64,000 nucleotides of DNA from Lutjanus erythropterus (GCA_020091685.1 CM034603.1:6081848-6145847); one strand, 5' to 3'. Shown: positions 1-12,589, counted from the first letter of the stretch. Program-made: numbers and translations. The notes: generated by a model not told the origin, from the letters alone.

Positions 1-50
1 ATGCCTTGCTCATTTAGTTAGTTTTCTGTCAATGTGTCCCGACGGGTTAC
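1..50 (-). other. Start of the next intron downstream in the brinp3-like gene
   Basis: The GTAACC donor at 50-45 begins the intron that leaves the window. The following exon should begin by completing a codon that starts AG. Confidence 0.8.
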
Positions 51-273
51 CTCTCTCTCGGCAGACTGATGCGAGGCTGTTTGGGGCAGCGTTTGCTCAG
101 GGTGAACAGCTTCCTGACGATCTTCTGGGCTTTTCCTAGGACCATAGCGGTGCTGGACTCCAGCTGGCCGTAGCGCTTCTGGAGGGGCAGGTCGGCCGAC
201 CAGAACTTGCCGATCATGGACACATTCAAGAACCGGTCAGTGGGCAAGCGCTTCAGGAAGGCTTTGAATTCAT
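51..273 (-). CDS. brinp3: BRINP family (brinp3-like) internal exon, 'DEFK...LPRER' segment
   Basis: This 223-nt exon continues the protein encoded at 57868-58104. Seen: the minus strand has a pyrimidine-rich acceptor ending in CAG, then ATGAATTCAAAGCC, and a donor AG|GTAACC after codons for SLPRER. The entry phase is 1 (the G of the Asp codon comes from the previous exon) and the exit phase is 2. The peptide reads DEFKAFLKRLPTDRFLN..., then KAQKIVRKLFTLSKRC and PKQPRISLPRER. Known: vertebrate BRINP1/2/3 are secreted or ER-resident neural MACPF proteins linked to growth control and neurodevelopment, and this segment lies C-terminal to the MACPF domain. From memory, KAQKIV.KLF.LSKRC.KQP.ISLP is closest to BRINP3, whereas RLP.DRFLN also resembles BRINP2. 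The family is secure and the paralogue less so. The ATG at 313 is intronic and is not a start. No disabling change is seen. Confidence 0.88.
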
Positions 274-1082
274 CTGCAGGAAGGTCAGCAGAGACAGGGA
301 CAGGAGTAGACAAAGGAAAGGCAGAGAAAGAGAGGATGAAACAAAATTAGACACTTTTGGGTCATTTATATTTTAGCAACAGGCTTTTGGAGCCTTGCAA
401 ACACATTCAGTGTATTTTTTCCCCATTGACATGCATAGACAATGACTGAGGAGCTGGGGGAGTTTCATGTGTCATTAGAATACAACAAAGCTGTTATGTC
501 CTAATGAATTGCCACCACAGAGTAAACACCTGTGCTTCAATCTGCAGTTATGCTCACTCACCTCACCATTAGAAGCTCATCGTATCCACAGTCGCATCAT
601 TTGCAACATTGTCATTTAGAAGCACTTGTTATCGACCATTGACAGCATGGTGTCACGTACAGATGGGCATTTCCATTTATGTCGTAATTCTTTCTTTAAA
701 AGCCCAAACAAGTTAAGAAGAAATCCATAATCACACGCTGAATAGACCAATAAAAAGCGTGTGGCAAAACGGTGAGAGGCTCTCTACTTTCTCTGCGGTG
801 CTTCTCTCTAAAATGCAAATGCTCCAAAAAAAAAAAAAAAAACTGTTAGGGATGTCATTCACAGCAAATTCTGCAGCTGTCGCAGCAAGTTTGTGTCAAA
901 CCCAAGCAGCACAGAAAGCCACATTTAATGTAAATAAATCTTTGAATTCAGCTGCTGAGGGACTATCACTTCACACACACCTAACATCACCTCAGCCACC
1001 TCCAACATGTCAGTCAAAACCATTAAAGCAGCTCAATCAGTGTAATTTGGAAGCATGGACATAAAATTAAATTCAATACAAC
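274..1082. other. Intronic, no recognised feature
   Basis: Apparently unique sequence with an A-run near 826-842. A short open frame on the plus strand here has no family resemblance and low-complexity composition. Confidence 0.6.
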
Positions 1083-1490
1083 GCTTCAAGGAATAGTTCA
1101 GATTATTTGATATGGGGTTTTATGAAGAACTTATTGATAGTCAGTGTGTTACTGACTGTAGATGCTGTCAGCACACCCTCAGTTTGAGGAGGCAGAGAGG
1201 ACCAGCAGTATGGAGGCTAAGCAACGTACTGCTGTGCACAGGGTCAGCAGCAGAACGTATTTTGGCCGCCTAAAGAAAGGCTCACCTAACAAAATCAACA
1301 TCAGTTTAAGTGTGCACTATATGTAGAATATTTACACCACTTTGCCTTGCAGACACGCAGCCTTTTATGACAGGAAAACGCTTTTTTTTAGCCAAGTATT
1401 GCTCTTTTCTCACCAACCAAACTCCACAGGCAAAATCAGTCATTTTAATCCGTAGAGCACAGGAGTTACTGCTGCTTCAATTTGTCACTT
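1083..1490 (+). repeat. Probable teleost interspersed repeat
   Basis: The stretch runs from a 'GGAATAGTTCAGATTATTTG' motif through 'GATGCTGTCAGCACACCCTC' and 'CAACGTACTGCTGTG' to 'CCAACCAAACTCCACAGGCA'. It resembles a repeat I recall from perciform genomes. The class is unknown and the ends are uncertain; no terminal repeat was identified. Confidence 0.4.
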
Positions 1491-1904
1491 TGTTTGTGTT
1501 ATTGTGTGACTACAGGAGACATTTCCGTTTTTCTTGTCAGTCTTGTCTCTTTCTTTCTTTTGTTTCTTCATGTGTTGTTTTTATCTGTGCTGTTTTTTTG
1601 TTTTTTCATGCCTTCACAACAAGTCACATTTCCCACTTAGGAAAATAAAATTGAAGTCTGAAGTCGGTAAAACTGAACATTCCTCTTACAACGTAGAAGT
1701 CACACAATAACTCAAACTAACACGTTGTACCGGACCACGTCATGCAGTTAACATTGTGAAATGGTTGCAGTTTGTGGTTGGGTTTTAGGAAGTTAAGCTA
1801 CCTTATGCCTGTGACTTAAGCTAAGGACAAGTTGACTTACGTACCCTAACCCCTAACCCGAGTTAAAGAGCATAACATAATTGTACTCTCTTCATTTGAA
1901 CACA

Positions 1905-2760
1905 AACATCTAGACTTTTCTATTCATATATTTTCAAAAAAGGCTTATTAATTTTAATGCATTTGAGAGGAATTATTGATTATTTTATTTTGCATCATTG
2001 TGCACCGCCTTCTCAACATCAAGACTGATTTCAAACAAAACAATAACAAATAGAGAAGACAATGTCTTGGTGTATCCATAAGTGCATATTACCCACAACA
2101 GATGCAAAAAGATGAAAACAACTTAAAAGACATAAACAGTGTAAAAGATCTAACAACAAAAAAGATGTAACATGATGAAAAAGGCGTGAAAGAAATAAGG
2201 AAAAAAGACAAACAAACAAAATAAAAGACAGAACAAGACCAAAACGACATAAAAGACCAAAGACAAAAACTATGTAAAAGATGTAACAAGACAAAAAATA
2301 AGTAAAGTTATGAAAAAGACGTAAAGCGTAGCAACAAAACACGACAAGGAAAGATAACAAGATGAAAACATTGTAAAAGACGTAACAAAAACAAAAAACA
2401 AAATGAAAAATGAAAGTAGCCAGGCAAAAAAAATGACAAGATGAAAAGAAAATGTAACAAGATGAAAATGATGTAAAAGAAAAAAAATGTAACACAATGA
2501 TAACAATGTAAAAGACAAAACAAGATCAAAAAGAAAAAAACAACACAAAAGATGTAACGAGATAAAAATGATGTAAAAGATGTATCAAGACAAAAAAGAC
2601 ACAACAAGATTAAACAGACAGAGTCGACCACAGAGAAAAGGTGAGGTTCAGTTAAACTTTTTACTTTTAAACTTTGATTACAGTTCAGAGCCTGTACTTT
2701 TTCACTTTTAATTGAATAAAGGAGTTGAATCATCACTTCTTTTTTATACAAGTATCAGCA
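1905..2760 (+). mobile_element. 'Acttaagta' family repeat, copy A, with internal satellite
   Basis: The left flank (about 1935-2070, with ATGCATTTGAGAGGAATTATTGATTATTTTATTTTG and CATCAAGACTGATTTCAA) is near-identical to 12670-12755. The right flank (about 2640-2710, GTTCAGAGCCTGTACTTTTTC) is the reverse complement of 4125-4230. The middle is replaced by a satellite. It is the same family as the copies at 4090, 12590 and 23590. No coding capacity, so it is probably non-autonomous. The ends are approximate. Confidence 0.65.
2090..2620 (+). repeat. Degenerate ~27-bp satellite array inside copy A
   Basis: Diverged units close to GTAACAAGATGAAAATGATG followed by TAAAAGAT repeat about 20 times. 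Long antisense open frames here, rich in Phe, Leu, Cys and Ser, come from the low-complexity array and are not genes. Confidence 0.8.
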
Positions 2761-4089
2761 CTTTAAAGAATGTGCGAACTTTTTTAAAGTCATCTTTCTG
2801 AGAGGGACTTGTACATGCAGGTTGCTGTCCTGTAATTCTAGTTGAAATATTGCAAACACCAATGAGATTAGTGCAATTTTAGATAGTTTATGTGTCTATA
2901 AGGTGCTTTTATTTTAATATTATATATTATGTAAGCTTTGGCTTTTTATTCCAAGTGAAAACTTTTAAATTTAAGAGTCTCCTGTGCTATAATTTAAGAA
3001 AATGCGCCTGGCTTGAATGGCTCCACACTGCTCTGAATCAAACTTTAGAAACAGAAAAGTTTTCTCTGATGGGTACCTTCAGAACAGAACTTACTCTGTT
3101 ATACTAGACACATGGACATCTACCGTTCCAGCCAAAACGATCAATGCAATCAAATCAAATGGTTATTATTTCACCACAGTGTGTAGAATTTCCTACATAA
3201 AAAGACCGGGCACCGTTGGAGTAAATTACACTGAGAATAGCGTCGGCACAGAAGACACAGCTCATACTCTGTGTTGGGTTTGCCAAGAGCGTTCCGCTGC
3301 TGAGATCACTGTAGTTCCATTATGAACCAGTGGGCAAATATTATGCCAGTATGAAGCCTCTGGGAAAGTTGAACCTATTATTTCTTTTTCTCCCAAAGCC
3401 AGCTAAGTGAGACCTTCTAGGATTGTTCTGGGTCTGCTGGAGAATCGTATTCCCATGTGCTGTTGTTGGCAGGGAGACAGCAGAGGAAATCTGCAGCCAA
3501 GCCGACCTGAGCTGAGCCCAACTGATGAGACTCAAGCCTATTACAGTGCTCAGTGATCCCAGATGACACAATGCTCCGTCTCTCTCCAGCCTTCTCTTTG
3601 CTTATGTCTGCCTCTTTCCCACAGTGTGATCTTTCTCTGCTGGACCGGCGAGTCGGGGGTTGTCTCGGTCTCTCTCTGGAGGTTTCCGTCTCTGCGTCTT
3701 CCTCTCTGTCTGTCTCTACATCTCTTGTTACTCCTGCCTCCCTCGTCTCTTTCGGCAGCCTCTCTTTGTCTTCCTCTCTGTGCCGACACGAGGCTAAATT
3801 AGCAGAGCAACATTAACTTTGTTATTGCTGGGTACATTTTTCAGCTGGCCTGTTTTTAGTGCTTAGTTCGTATCACCTCGACTGATCTTCACAAAGGATT
3901 GAAAACTACGCTGAGCTGAATGCATGGGCTCACTGTTTGAAGTGCAGAAAAGATGAAGCACGCAGGTTACAAATGCCACCATTCTGGAGGTCAAACTTTC
4001 CGACACATGCCATGAAAAAGTTGCTACATGAACTATTTCTCCAATTTTAGCTGTTCTTACATAGGGAGATATCGCCAGGTATGGCAAAA
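2761..4089. other. Intronic, mostly unique; pyrimidine-rich stretch at 3570-3790
   Basis: A TCTCT/TGTCT-rich strand-biased tract spans about 3570-3790 and produces overlapping open frames on both strands, which I do not read as coding. The rest shows no recognised feature. Confidence 0.6.
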
Positions 4090-4835
4090 GTACACACATT
4101 CTGTAGTGAAGTAGAAGTGGAAGCGTACAGGCTCTGAAAAGTATTCAAGGTATGAAAGTAAAACGTCGCACTCTGAAGCACATTTCTACCGGCTCTTTCT
4201 GTGCAAGGCTAACTGAAACCTCACCTTCTTTTTGGTGGTGTTGCATATTGATATTACATCATTTTATCTTGTTTCATGCTGTTACATCTTTTATTTTTCT
4301 TCATTTTTGTCTTGTTACGTCTAGTTATGTCTTCTTAGGTCTTTTATGTCATTTTCGTCTTGTTACATCTTCTTTGTCATATCTTTTACATAGTTTTTGT
4401 CCTGTTACGTCATTTCATCTTGTTTTGTCTTCTTCATATTTTTTGTTTTCTTATGTGTTATCCTCTTGTTGTTTTATCATTTTCATCTTGTTATGTATTG
4501 TTACTTTGTTTTTCTCTTACTACGTCTTGTAATAAGCCAACAAGGACGTAAAAGACATAACAAATGTCATTTTTTGTTGTTACATAATTTTTGCTTTGTT
4601 ACATATTTTTGATCTTGTTACGTCTCCTACATAATTTTGTCTTGTTACATCTTGCTACGTCATTTTTACCTTTTACATCATTTTCACCTTATTATGTACT
4701 GCTCAGCATTTTTATCTTGCAACATCTTTTGTATAATTTTTGTCTTGTCAGTTATTGTTACATTGTTTTCATCTGTTACGTCATTTTGTCTTGGATTTAA
4801 ACTGAGTCACAATTTGGAGTTTTTTGAATGGTAGG
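4090..4835 (-). mobile_element. 'Acttaagta' family repeat, copy C, with internal satellite
   Basis: The left flank (GTACAGGCTCTGAAAAGTATTCAAGG, then CTAACTGAAACCTCACCTTC) is the reverse complement of the right flank of copy A. This gives the same family in inverted orientation. The satellite occupies about 4240-4795. Part of the array is locally inverted around 4535-4570. Confidence 0.6.
4240..4795 (-). repeat. Degenerate ~27-bp satellite array inside copy C
   Basis: Units close to TTTTACATCATTTTCATCTT plus GTTACGTC are the reverse complement of the unit at 2090-2620. Short plus-strand open frames here are array-derived. Confidence 0.8.
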
Positions 4836-7124
4836 GGTACGATTCAGGAAAAATTCAGGATCTTCTAGAAACATTTGACCAACTTAAACCCATCTGTGAA
4901 ACCATATGTGAGTCCTCATTGAAATGTTCACGTGTGACCAACAAGGGACTGTGTTTTGTGTGTATTTAGCCTATTTAATTTTCTGTATTAGTTTTAGCTA
5001 CATTTGCATTTCATTTTTTTCCCATTTAAGTTCAACCTTAACAACAGTTATAAGAAAACAGTGAAATTGTGACTGAAGTGGATGACATCAGGCATAGAAA
5101 TAGCCAAAGCCACAACCAGGGGAACAGATACATCCATAGTCAAGAACAGTCAGCCGAAAAAATGTCATAGCACAATGTCACTCTAAATCCTCAATAACAA
5201 GCAGAGTTTGACTGTCAAAACCACAGACAGGCATAGCCACTATGGGAAATGATGTGTCCATTACACTGTGGTCACATCAAGGGGCCGTAGCAGCTATCAG
5301 AGCTCAGCTCTGTCCCTGCACTGGCTCCTGCATGCATTACGTACATCCTTTGTGCATGGATACACAATTTGGATGACACACAGGAAAGCTCCACCAGTGA
5401 GCTCCGTTCAGATGATTCTGTGACTGATAAATGACCAAACAACATTTTGATGTTAACATCTTAATTGGCTTATTAAATGTCCTAATTTCCCATTTTAATG
5501 TTAAAATTCATCTAAAATTTAGGGAGAACAAATAGTTACGCTTCATATGGCTTATAGTAGGGCTTCTCAAAGTCTGAACAAAGGCTTTGGTTGTGCGTCC
5601 TCTTGCTTTTAGCATTTATCCTGGAACTCCTTCCCATCTCAGGCTGCACCATTATGTGAAACAGCGGTCTGTTCTCACCAAAACACTGCAATGTCTTCAC
5701 CCATTTTTTTGTAATCATGATGCCTTTTTTGCTTCTCTTGTGTCATTTCACGCCATTTACTCTGTACATATGAAGAGATGGCCTTTTATTTCACGCTCCC
5801 TCTCTCAAGAGATCACAGTTCATGTCCCTTGTAAAGCCAAATGTCAACACTGACTATGAGGTGAAAGACACCAAAACTCCAAAATGACATGCAAAAAACT
5901 TTAAAATGCATAGGTATGACCCGTGAAACGTGGAAAAAGTGGCATGCTAGTGGCTTACAGACTATCTCTCTCTGGCCACAGTTTTCTCAAAACCAAGATG
6001 GTCGACAGCAGGCCAGAAACACTGAGCTGCTCAGGAATATCTTGCCAAATCCTTCTGTAGTACGAGACGCTCGCAGGTAAATAAAATGTTCTGACATCAA
6101 GCAACAACTAATAATTTCCAAGCATTGTTTTTTTGTTGGGAGGAAATTAAGATTAATAATTTGGCAATCAAACTGGCATCATTTTAAAAGCTAAAAAATA
6201 AAAACAAGCCCTCAGTTAAAAAAAAACAAAACAGAATGTCAGCTCTGTAAATACTGAAGCACAACCTGTTATCAGCTACTGTTGTCTGACACATTCCAAT
6301 ATGGCTTCCAAGATGGCGTGTTACCTCATCCAAAGCCCTCTTATTAATAGAGTCAGCTCATTAGACGATCCCATGTGAGTTAAGTATTTTTCCAGAGCTC
6401 AGAGACATGCAGTGAGTCTGACCATTAGCCAGTAAGATCAATGCCTTGGTACGCCTCAACACACTCTCCTTCCTTCCCTCTGTCCTGCATCTTTCTTCAT
6501 CTCTCTTCCTTTTTTCCCTCCATCAGTGATGAACTCACACACACGGTGGCACACACACACACTCACCTTCATTCCTCATGCACCCAACTACCTCCCCCTT
6601 ACTTCTCTATCCTTTTTGTTCTCTTCTCAAATCGTCCACTCCTGCTCTCTCAATCTGCCTTTAACACTCCCTTAGCATTATTCCGTCCTAGCCTCCCTCT
6701 ATCGCTCTCCTCTCACCCCCTCAGTATAGTAATCATTAGCACTGCCATCACGCTGGAGGAATTTGTCTGTCTGTTTTCCTCCCTTTTCCTGACATTTATG
6801 ACTCCATGTCCAAAATTTATGGACAATTTGGCTCACTCAAAATCTATCAGATAAAGAGGCCGGGGGGGTTGTTTTCCATAATGGGTGACCGCGCGGCCCC
6901 GAAATCTCCATCTCTGCGCCGAGTTAGTGATTCATGACATCATCAAGCAGAGACGACAGCTAAGCAACTGGCTGGCTGAGGCCTGTTCATTTAACTCCCG
7001 ACAAGGACGAGGGGTATTAAAAAGTCAGAGCTGGGATTTGAAGAGCCCAAACTGCTCCATACAGTGGAGTGTGGAGTGGAGAGTGAAGTCAATCAAAGTG
7101 TTAAACTGCCTTTTGGTTCTGGCC
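4836..7124. other. Intronic, no recognised repeat or gene
   Basis: Apparently unique sequence. A C/T-rich part spans 6455-6720, with a short CA run near 6541-6565. The block 6850-7030 is more GC-rich and repeat-free, with several palindromic words, and is a weak candidate for a conserved non-coding element. Confidence 0.5.
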
Positions 7125-7300
7125 AAAGCTGCTGGTTTGGCTCTAGGTAGGACAGTGTCAGTAAGCCAGTCCAACTCTTTGGTCCAAAATGAAACCCAAC
7201 TACCGGATGGATTGCTCTGAGATTTTGTGCAGGCATTCCAAGACCCCAGTGCATGTATCCTAATGACTTTGGTGATCCCCTGACTTCTCAAAATGACATA
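7125..7300 (+). repeat. Perciform-type dispersed repeat fragment
   Basis: It contains TTTGGTCCAAAATGAAACCC, CCGGATGGATTGCTCTGAGA, TTTTGTGCAGGCATTCCAAG and TAATGACTTTGGTGATCCCC. This is a degraded copy of the common fish repeat with 'ACTATTGGATGGATTGCCAT'. A second fragment lies at 21840-21985. Confidence 0.55.
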
Positions 7301-7484
7301 TGTTGAAGTGACGAACCCCGAGGTCAGTCACTACAGCATGATGGGAGCAAAGAAAGGAGTCAGGTGACCTTGATCTGAAGTTCTTGTAGGGCAGAGGTTG
7401 GGCTTTTCCACTTTTCAACCAGCATGTGTTTTTTTTTAAAAGCCTGACCATGATTGCTCTGCCTTGTGATTGACTTGTGACCTT

Positions 7485-7595
7485 TCAAGGGTGTACCACT
7501 CCTCTTGGCAAATGTCCGCTGGGACTGGCTGCAGCCACTTCTGAAGGATAAGTGGGTACAGCAGATGGATGGATGGATGAATGGATGGATGGGCT
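7485..7595 (+). mobile_element. SINE/LINE-type 3' tail ending in a (GGAT)n repeat
   Basis: TTTCAAGGGTGTACCACTCC, AATGTCCGCTGGGACTGGCT and GGATAAGTGGGTACAGCAGA lead into (ATGG)n. This matches the 3' end of a very common fish retroposon. The same body lies in opposite orientation at 52920-53177. Only the truncated 3' end is present, as expected from incomplete reverse transcription. Confidence 0.7.
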
Positions 7596-7600
7596 ATCAT

Positions 7601-8504
7601 TGCATAACTTTAACCGCGTTTATTATTGTAACCTCAATGAAAAATTATTACAGCAACTGTCCATGCACACATCCATTTGGGGGAAAATATTTAATAATAT
7701 TTATTTTACTTAAAAATAATGTATTTTGTCATGTAATTTGAAAGACTTGTTGCCATAAACAGCCATTAAGATAACTCAAAACCCCAAACTAAATATAGGC
7801 TGTGAACATGAGCTGCATTTCCTCTGCATGGTATGGTCCAACTCTCAATTTGACTCGCTTTTTTTTGGGATTTTCCAGTCGGGACAGTACTTGGTACCTG
7901 GTATCATCTTGGTCATAAAGAGTGATGTGAAAACACTGCAGGGCAGTGGTTGTTTGCACTACAAGACACGTCCCGCACAAACTGGCTCTTTCAAATAGCT
8001 AAACAGCCATCAACAGTGAAGACATTTTCGTATTTATTCAGTTCCAGCTCACAAAACAATGCTATGGTTTGCTGAAGAAGTGCAGACATATCAAGATATC
8101 CCTTCACGTTGTCTTATTGTCTGATAAGACGAGGAGAGCTTGAGGGAAAGAGAGGAAGAGTGATGATGAATGCGAGATGTCCAGAGGAAAAGGTGAGCTG
8201 TGTAGTCGTAAACTGGCAGTAAATGTACAGTGGCTATAAGAAGCTGCAGCTTTCCTTCACTGACAAACTTACAAAGCACCTGTTGAGCTGTAGTACGTAG
8301 TGGAAATATGGCTATAGACTGTGGTAGTAATTTGTCAGTCACACCCTCAAATAGTGATTGAGACCATAAGCTCATTAGAAAGCTGTTCCATACAGTTGCA
8401 ACCAGTGGAGTTGCCCCCTGATGGCTTTGGAAAGTGAAGCTAATGTGTAAGTGCCACAGACACGAAAGCTTCGTCCACTTCTCTTATACACTCTGTGGTT
8501 GTGA
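7601..8504. other. Intronic, no recognised feature
   Basis: I see no repeat terminus, RNA gene or coding exon here. Confidence 0.55.
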
Positions 8505-9370
8505 ACTCAGATTACATGTAATGGGATTATGTAATCTGATTTAAAAAAATGCTAATTCCAATTACATTATGCCTTTTTTTTTCTTTAAATCAATAAATAA
8601 ATCAATTGCACACAACAGAGGAAGGAACAGATGGACAATAAACATAAAACACCTGGGGCTGCAACAATTAATCTATCATTGATCGTTTTGAGTCATTTTT
8701 AAATAACGAAAGAAATGTCCAAATTCTCTGATTTCCTGGTTTCTTGACACCTCTCTGACAGCAAACTGAGTGTATTTGGGTTGTGGACAAAACAAGACAT
8801 TTGAGGACGTTGTCTTGGACTTTGGGAAACACTGATAGATATTTTTCACCTTTTCTGACATTTTATGGACAAAATAACTAATTGATTAATGGAGAAAATA
8901 AGTTTATTCAATAACGAAAGTAATCATTACAGGAAAGACTTGTCGCTTAAGTCCAAACATGGAGGGACATGATTAATTAATGGATTAATTGTTTTGCGTC
9001 ACTTTTTAAATTTCGGTTTCTTTTCTATCCTGTCAGTACACTGAATATTTTTGAGTTGAGGACAAAACAAGACATTTGAGGACGTCATCTTGAGCTTTGA
9101 TTAACATTTTTCACCATTGTCTGACATTTCATGGACCAAACAACTAATCAATTAATTGAGAAATCGACCGATTAATGGATGATGAAAATAATCATTAGTT
9201 GCAGCCCTAAAAACACGACATTCAGCAAAACAATTTCACTGTATTTTATATTCAATTAATCCAAAAGTAGCAAAAAGTAATCAAGTTATATTACTTTAAC
9301 ATTGTGATACTTGAATTATGCTACTACCTACAGGTAATTTGTAACTGTATTGACTACACATACACTGTAT
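8505..9370. mobile_element. MITE-like 'GTAATCTGATTAC' repeat, split by a younger MITE
   Basis: The left part (GATTACATGTAATGGGATTA, TAATTCCAATTACATTATG) and right part (AAAAGTAATCAAGTTATATT, GGTAATTTGTAACTGTATTG) flank the element at 8652-9212. They look like two halves of one palindromic teleost repeat. A related sequence is at 47920-48055. Confidence 0.5.
8652..9212. mobile_element. 'GGGCTGCAACTAA' MITE with internal direct duplication
   Basis: It starts GGGGCTGCAACAATTAATC and ends AATCATTAGTTGCAGCCC, which are inverted ends. The core 'GGACAAAACAAGACATTTGA' followed by GGACG occurs twice in direct orientation (about 8788 and 9060), each followed by TTTTTCACC and GACATTT. It is therefore a tandem or nested pair of the common fish MITE. 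No coding. Confidence 0.75.
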
Positions 9371-10364
9371 CATTCTTATCAGTATGCACTGTCAAAACTT
9401 TTCACGTAAACATAATTTTAATTTGCAATTTCACGTCTACATTGGATACGGTGTATAATTGAAATATTCTGTCAAAAACATGTACACAGCTCAGCTCTAA
9501 CCCTTGCATATACTCACTGTCACAGTGTCTCTGTCACAGCTGGAATTAGAATTGATGGGTTTACAACTGCCTGTCATATGTAGCAGTGAACATCAGTGTC
9601 TGGAACAGCTCCTTTCTCTTACGATGCCCCTGTTTTTTTGTTTTTTTTTCCCGTGCAGTGCCTCCGTCTGTCAGTTACATCTTAGTGAAGATCCTCTCAT
9701 TAAATCCCACAAGATTTCTTGCTACAACAACTTCAATAATCGTCCTTCTTCCTCTGTGCCTTTAATTCAGTCGCAAACATGACAGACAATAAGGTTGGAG
9801 TTGGGATGTCTTCAGGCGAATGCGGCAGCGCTCTACCCCTTTTATTCTGCAGTGACGCCGGCTGGGAGAGACGGAGCGGAAAACAGAGGGTCCAGAGCTG
9901 TCGAGTAAGCTGCTATCTCCATCACTTCAAAGTGTCTGTAGCACATTAAAGGCGCCATCCATCATACATGGCTGACTCTGCTCACACAATAGTTAGCAGG
10001 GAGGGTTTTATGTTTGGCAGTCTCTATAGATCGTCTGCAATAAAAAGTAGACTTGAATGACTTTTTCAAGTAAGATCCGTCACTGCTCAGTGGATTGATT
10101 GATCTCTTAGAACACTGCCTCATTTAAAAACACTTAACTTACTTAGAGTATAAATCTTTAAGTGAATGTGTGAATTTAGATTTTATATGTGATAATGAAA
10201 ATATAGGACCCAAACACTGTTGGGAGACTGCAGAAGGTTAAATGTGAAGAAAATGCCCTTATCTTCAGGGCAGGTAAGGCCGATCTGGGGTACTTTTGAA
10301 CCCAGTGGAGACAGAGTGAATGTTACGCACTTGAGACTCGAGATTGCGACTTGGACTTCCTCAA
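9371..10364. other. Intronic, no recognised feature
   Basis: Apparently unique sequence with a T-run near 9632-9650. A GC-richer block at 9800-9990 shows no motif I can name. Confidence 0.5.
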
Positions 10365-11215
10365 AAGCTGAAGTAGTAGTAGTAGAAGTAGTAGTAGGGC
10401 TCAAACACCAAGCTTGGTGCAAGGACCCTATTGAAAGTGAAGAAATTATTAGTTGTTTTTTTTTTAATAATTGCATTTTTGAAGGCCTAAATGTGCGTGA
10501 CAGAGAGTGAAACTCGGCACACCTGTCAGTCATGGTGAAATATTACACATGTAGTATCCGCATCAGTGCATTTCACCTACATGTACTAAAATTGGTAGGG
10601 ACATGTATCATATACAGATGTAGAAAGTCTCTTGAAGCCATATCTAAAAACCCAACAACAAATCATTTTAAATTTGCTATTAGTTTTTACAGCATTTTTG
10701 ACATTTCCAGGGGCTGTATTTTAACAAACTCCTCCTACAAAATTAACCAAATTGTTGTCAAAATTGGTGCATCTCATCTAGAGACGTTTTTTTTTCTTGA
10801 CTGGTGTGTCCATGGTGTGGTGGCAAATATTGATGATCCGCCATGAGACTGAAAGTTGTTGTAACTTAGGGGTAAATGGCCTGAAGATGTCTATATGACA
10901 ATAGTCAGTCATAGTTATGCCATTTCTTCTTGCCACTATGTGACGCAATGTTTTATACTTTAACATGCTGCACCCAGCTGGTTCAGCATCACCTCAGATC
11001 TGGTCAGAAGAGCCTTACATTCTCGGTGAAGCTGTATTGTGAAGTCTGGGAGGTTTTGTTGAATTGCGTTTCTGCGGTGTGCCATTAAATTTGGTGTTGC
11101 ACCATGAAACAGGAAGTTGTGGCATCTCAAATGAACACCATCCAGAAGATATCTACATGACAATTAGTAGCTATAGTTATAGCGCCACCTACTGGAAACA
11201 GGAAGTAAACCCTGT
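10365..11215 (+). repeat. Teleost repeat with (AGT)n lead-in and 'CCAAGCTTGGTGCAAGGACC'
   Basis: It begins with a TAG/AGT trinucleotide run (10373-10397), then GGGCTCAAACACCAAGCTTGG, AGGACCCTATTGAAAGTG and TTTTTGAAGGCCTAAATGTG. It resembles a widespread fish repeat. The pattern 'GAAGATGTCTATATGACAAT' at about 10882 recurs as 'GAAGATATCTACATGACAAT' at about 11145, so an internal ~260-bp duplication is present. Class unknown. Confidence 0.55.
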
Positions 11216-12589
11216 TTGTCGTGGACTTAATCTTACATTGACAGACAACTGACAGTCATAAACAGCTGGCCTCAGTGTCAGTGTACCCACCCCAAAAACC
11301 GCTCCTTGCGTACACAGTGTTCTAAGAAGACCAAAAACTTGACACATAACTTGCAAAAAATGACTTGTAAGAGTCTCTGATTGTCACTCATTTGCATCTG
11401 TTACTGCTGTCATAAAGAATCAGGTAGAAAAGGGGAAAGAAATAGAAAACTGCTCTTTTTCACTCAGTAGTGAAGTGCTTCATTACGATGGACTCTAATT
11501 ACATTTACTTCTTGATAAAGTACGCTTTTTGTTTTGAGATTAGCCCATAATCCCCTAAAGACTCGCAGTTTGTCCAGACACATCTTCCATAATTAGTCGA
11601 AAATCCTTCAAGAGGACGAGAGCGCTGTCTGTACTTAACTTGAGCTGAACTCATAAATCCATAAGCAACCATACACTGAACTATTTATTATTAACACAGT
11701 AATTAAAGTTGCATTTATCTCTGCAGATAAAGGCGTAGGATTTGCTGAGTTTTATCATGCATAATTACAAAAAAAGAACATGTGATTTTGGTCTGTGAGA
11801 AACGTACAGCCAGAGATACTGTTGACGTGGTGACAGGATATTTCCCCCAATATAAAACATGTACAGTACCTCACATAATGCAGCAAATGAATGCTTAGAT
11901 CATGCTTTGTGAGCCTTTTTATGACGCCATTCATTTTACTTTCGTCACTTCCACTTGATGCATAAAACTTGCATTTTACATCACAGCAGTTACAGCGTGC
12001 AAACTCAGTAGCCTCTCCATCAGCGTTGCCGCATAAACTGACCTGACTGACGTTTTTCCAGTCATGGATCAAGTGCTGACCTGAATTTGAGTATCATATT
12101 TTTAGAACATCACGCTCCAAATGGAAAATATGGTTGGTGCGTTTATATAGAGAACATTAATAGATGCTGATAGAGCTGTTTGAGGGAGGAAAGCAGTGGG
12201 AGGAAAAGTTCAGGCTTTTCACAGTACAGCCCATACAGTAAAGACGTCTATACAATCATATAGATGCCTAACACAATGTCTATCTTCTTCATATAGTTAT
12301 TTGTTTAATTAAAAGTAAATACTTTATATTAGAAAATAATTTATGTAATTTAGTAAACCTGGTTATACATACATGCATTTGCATTTTCACATTCCACGTT
12401 TTTCAGTTCTGATTGAATTCAAATACCAGAATTTGTATAATGTCTCCAGATACCAAGTATCAATCAGATACCAGTGTTTAATTAATAAGCTGAGGGCCTG
12501 TTCATCAAAAAATCCAAGCAGTGGGTATGAACAGACACAAAATACATCAGGCAGAACATTGCCCTGTTTGCAATTGTTATAATCCAACA
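11216..12589. other. Intronic, no recognised feature
   Basis: Mostly AT-rich unique sequence. Minus-strand open frames at 11755-12072 and 12387-12590 match nothing I recognise and lack splice or start context. Confidence 0.5.

Noticed and set aside
2031-2751. Several overlapping minus-strand open frames of up to 154 codons, rich in Phe, Leu, Cys and Ser
   Set aside because: They lie in the degenerate satellite. The composition and reading in several frames come from the repeated unit; no family resemblance.
3550-3816. Open frames on both strands in a TCTCT-rich tract
   Set aside because: A strand-biased simple-sequence artefact; Ser/Leu-rich one way and Arg/Glu-rich the other, with no domain.
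7025-7291. Minus-strand frame of 88 codons near 7.1 kb
   Set aside because: It overlaps a dispersed fish repeat and has no domain.
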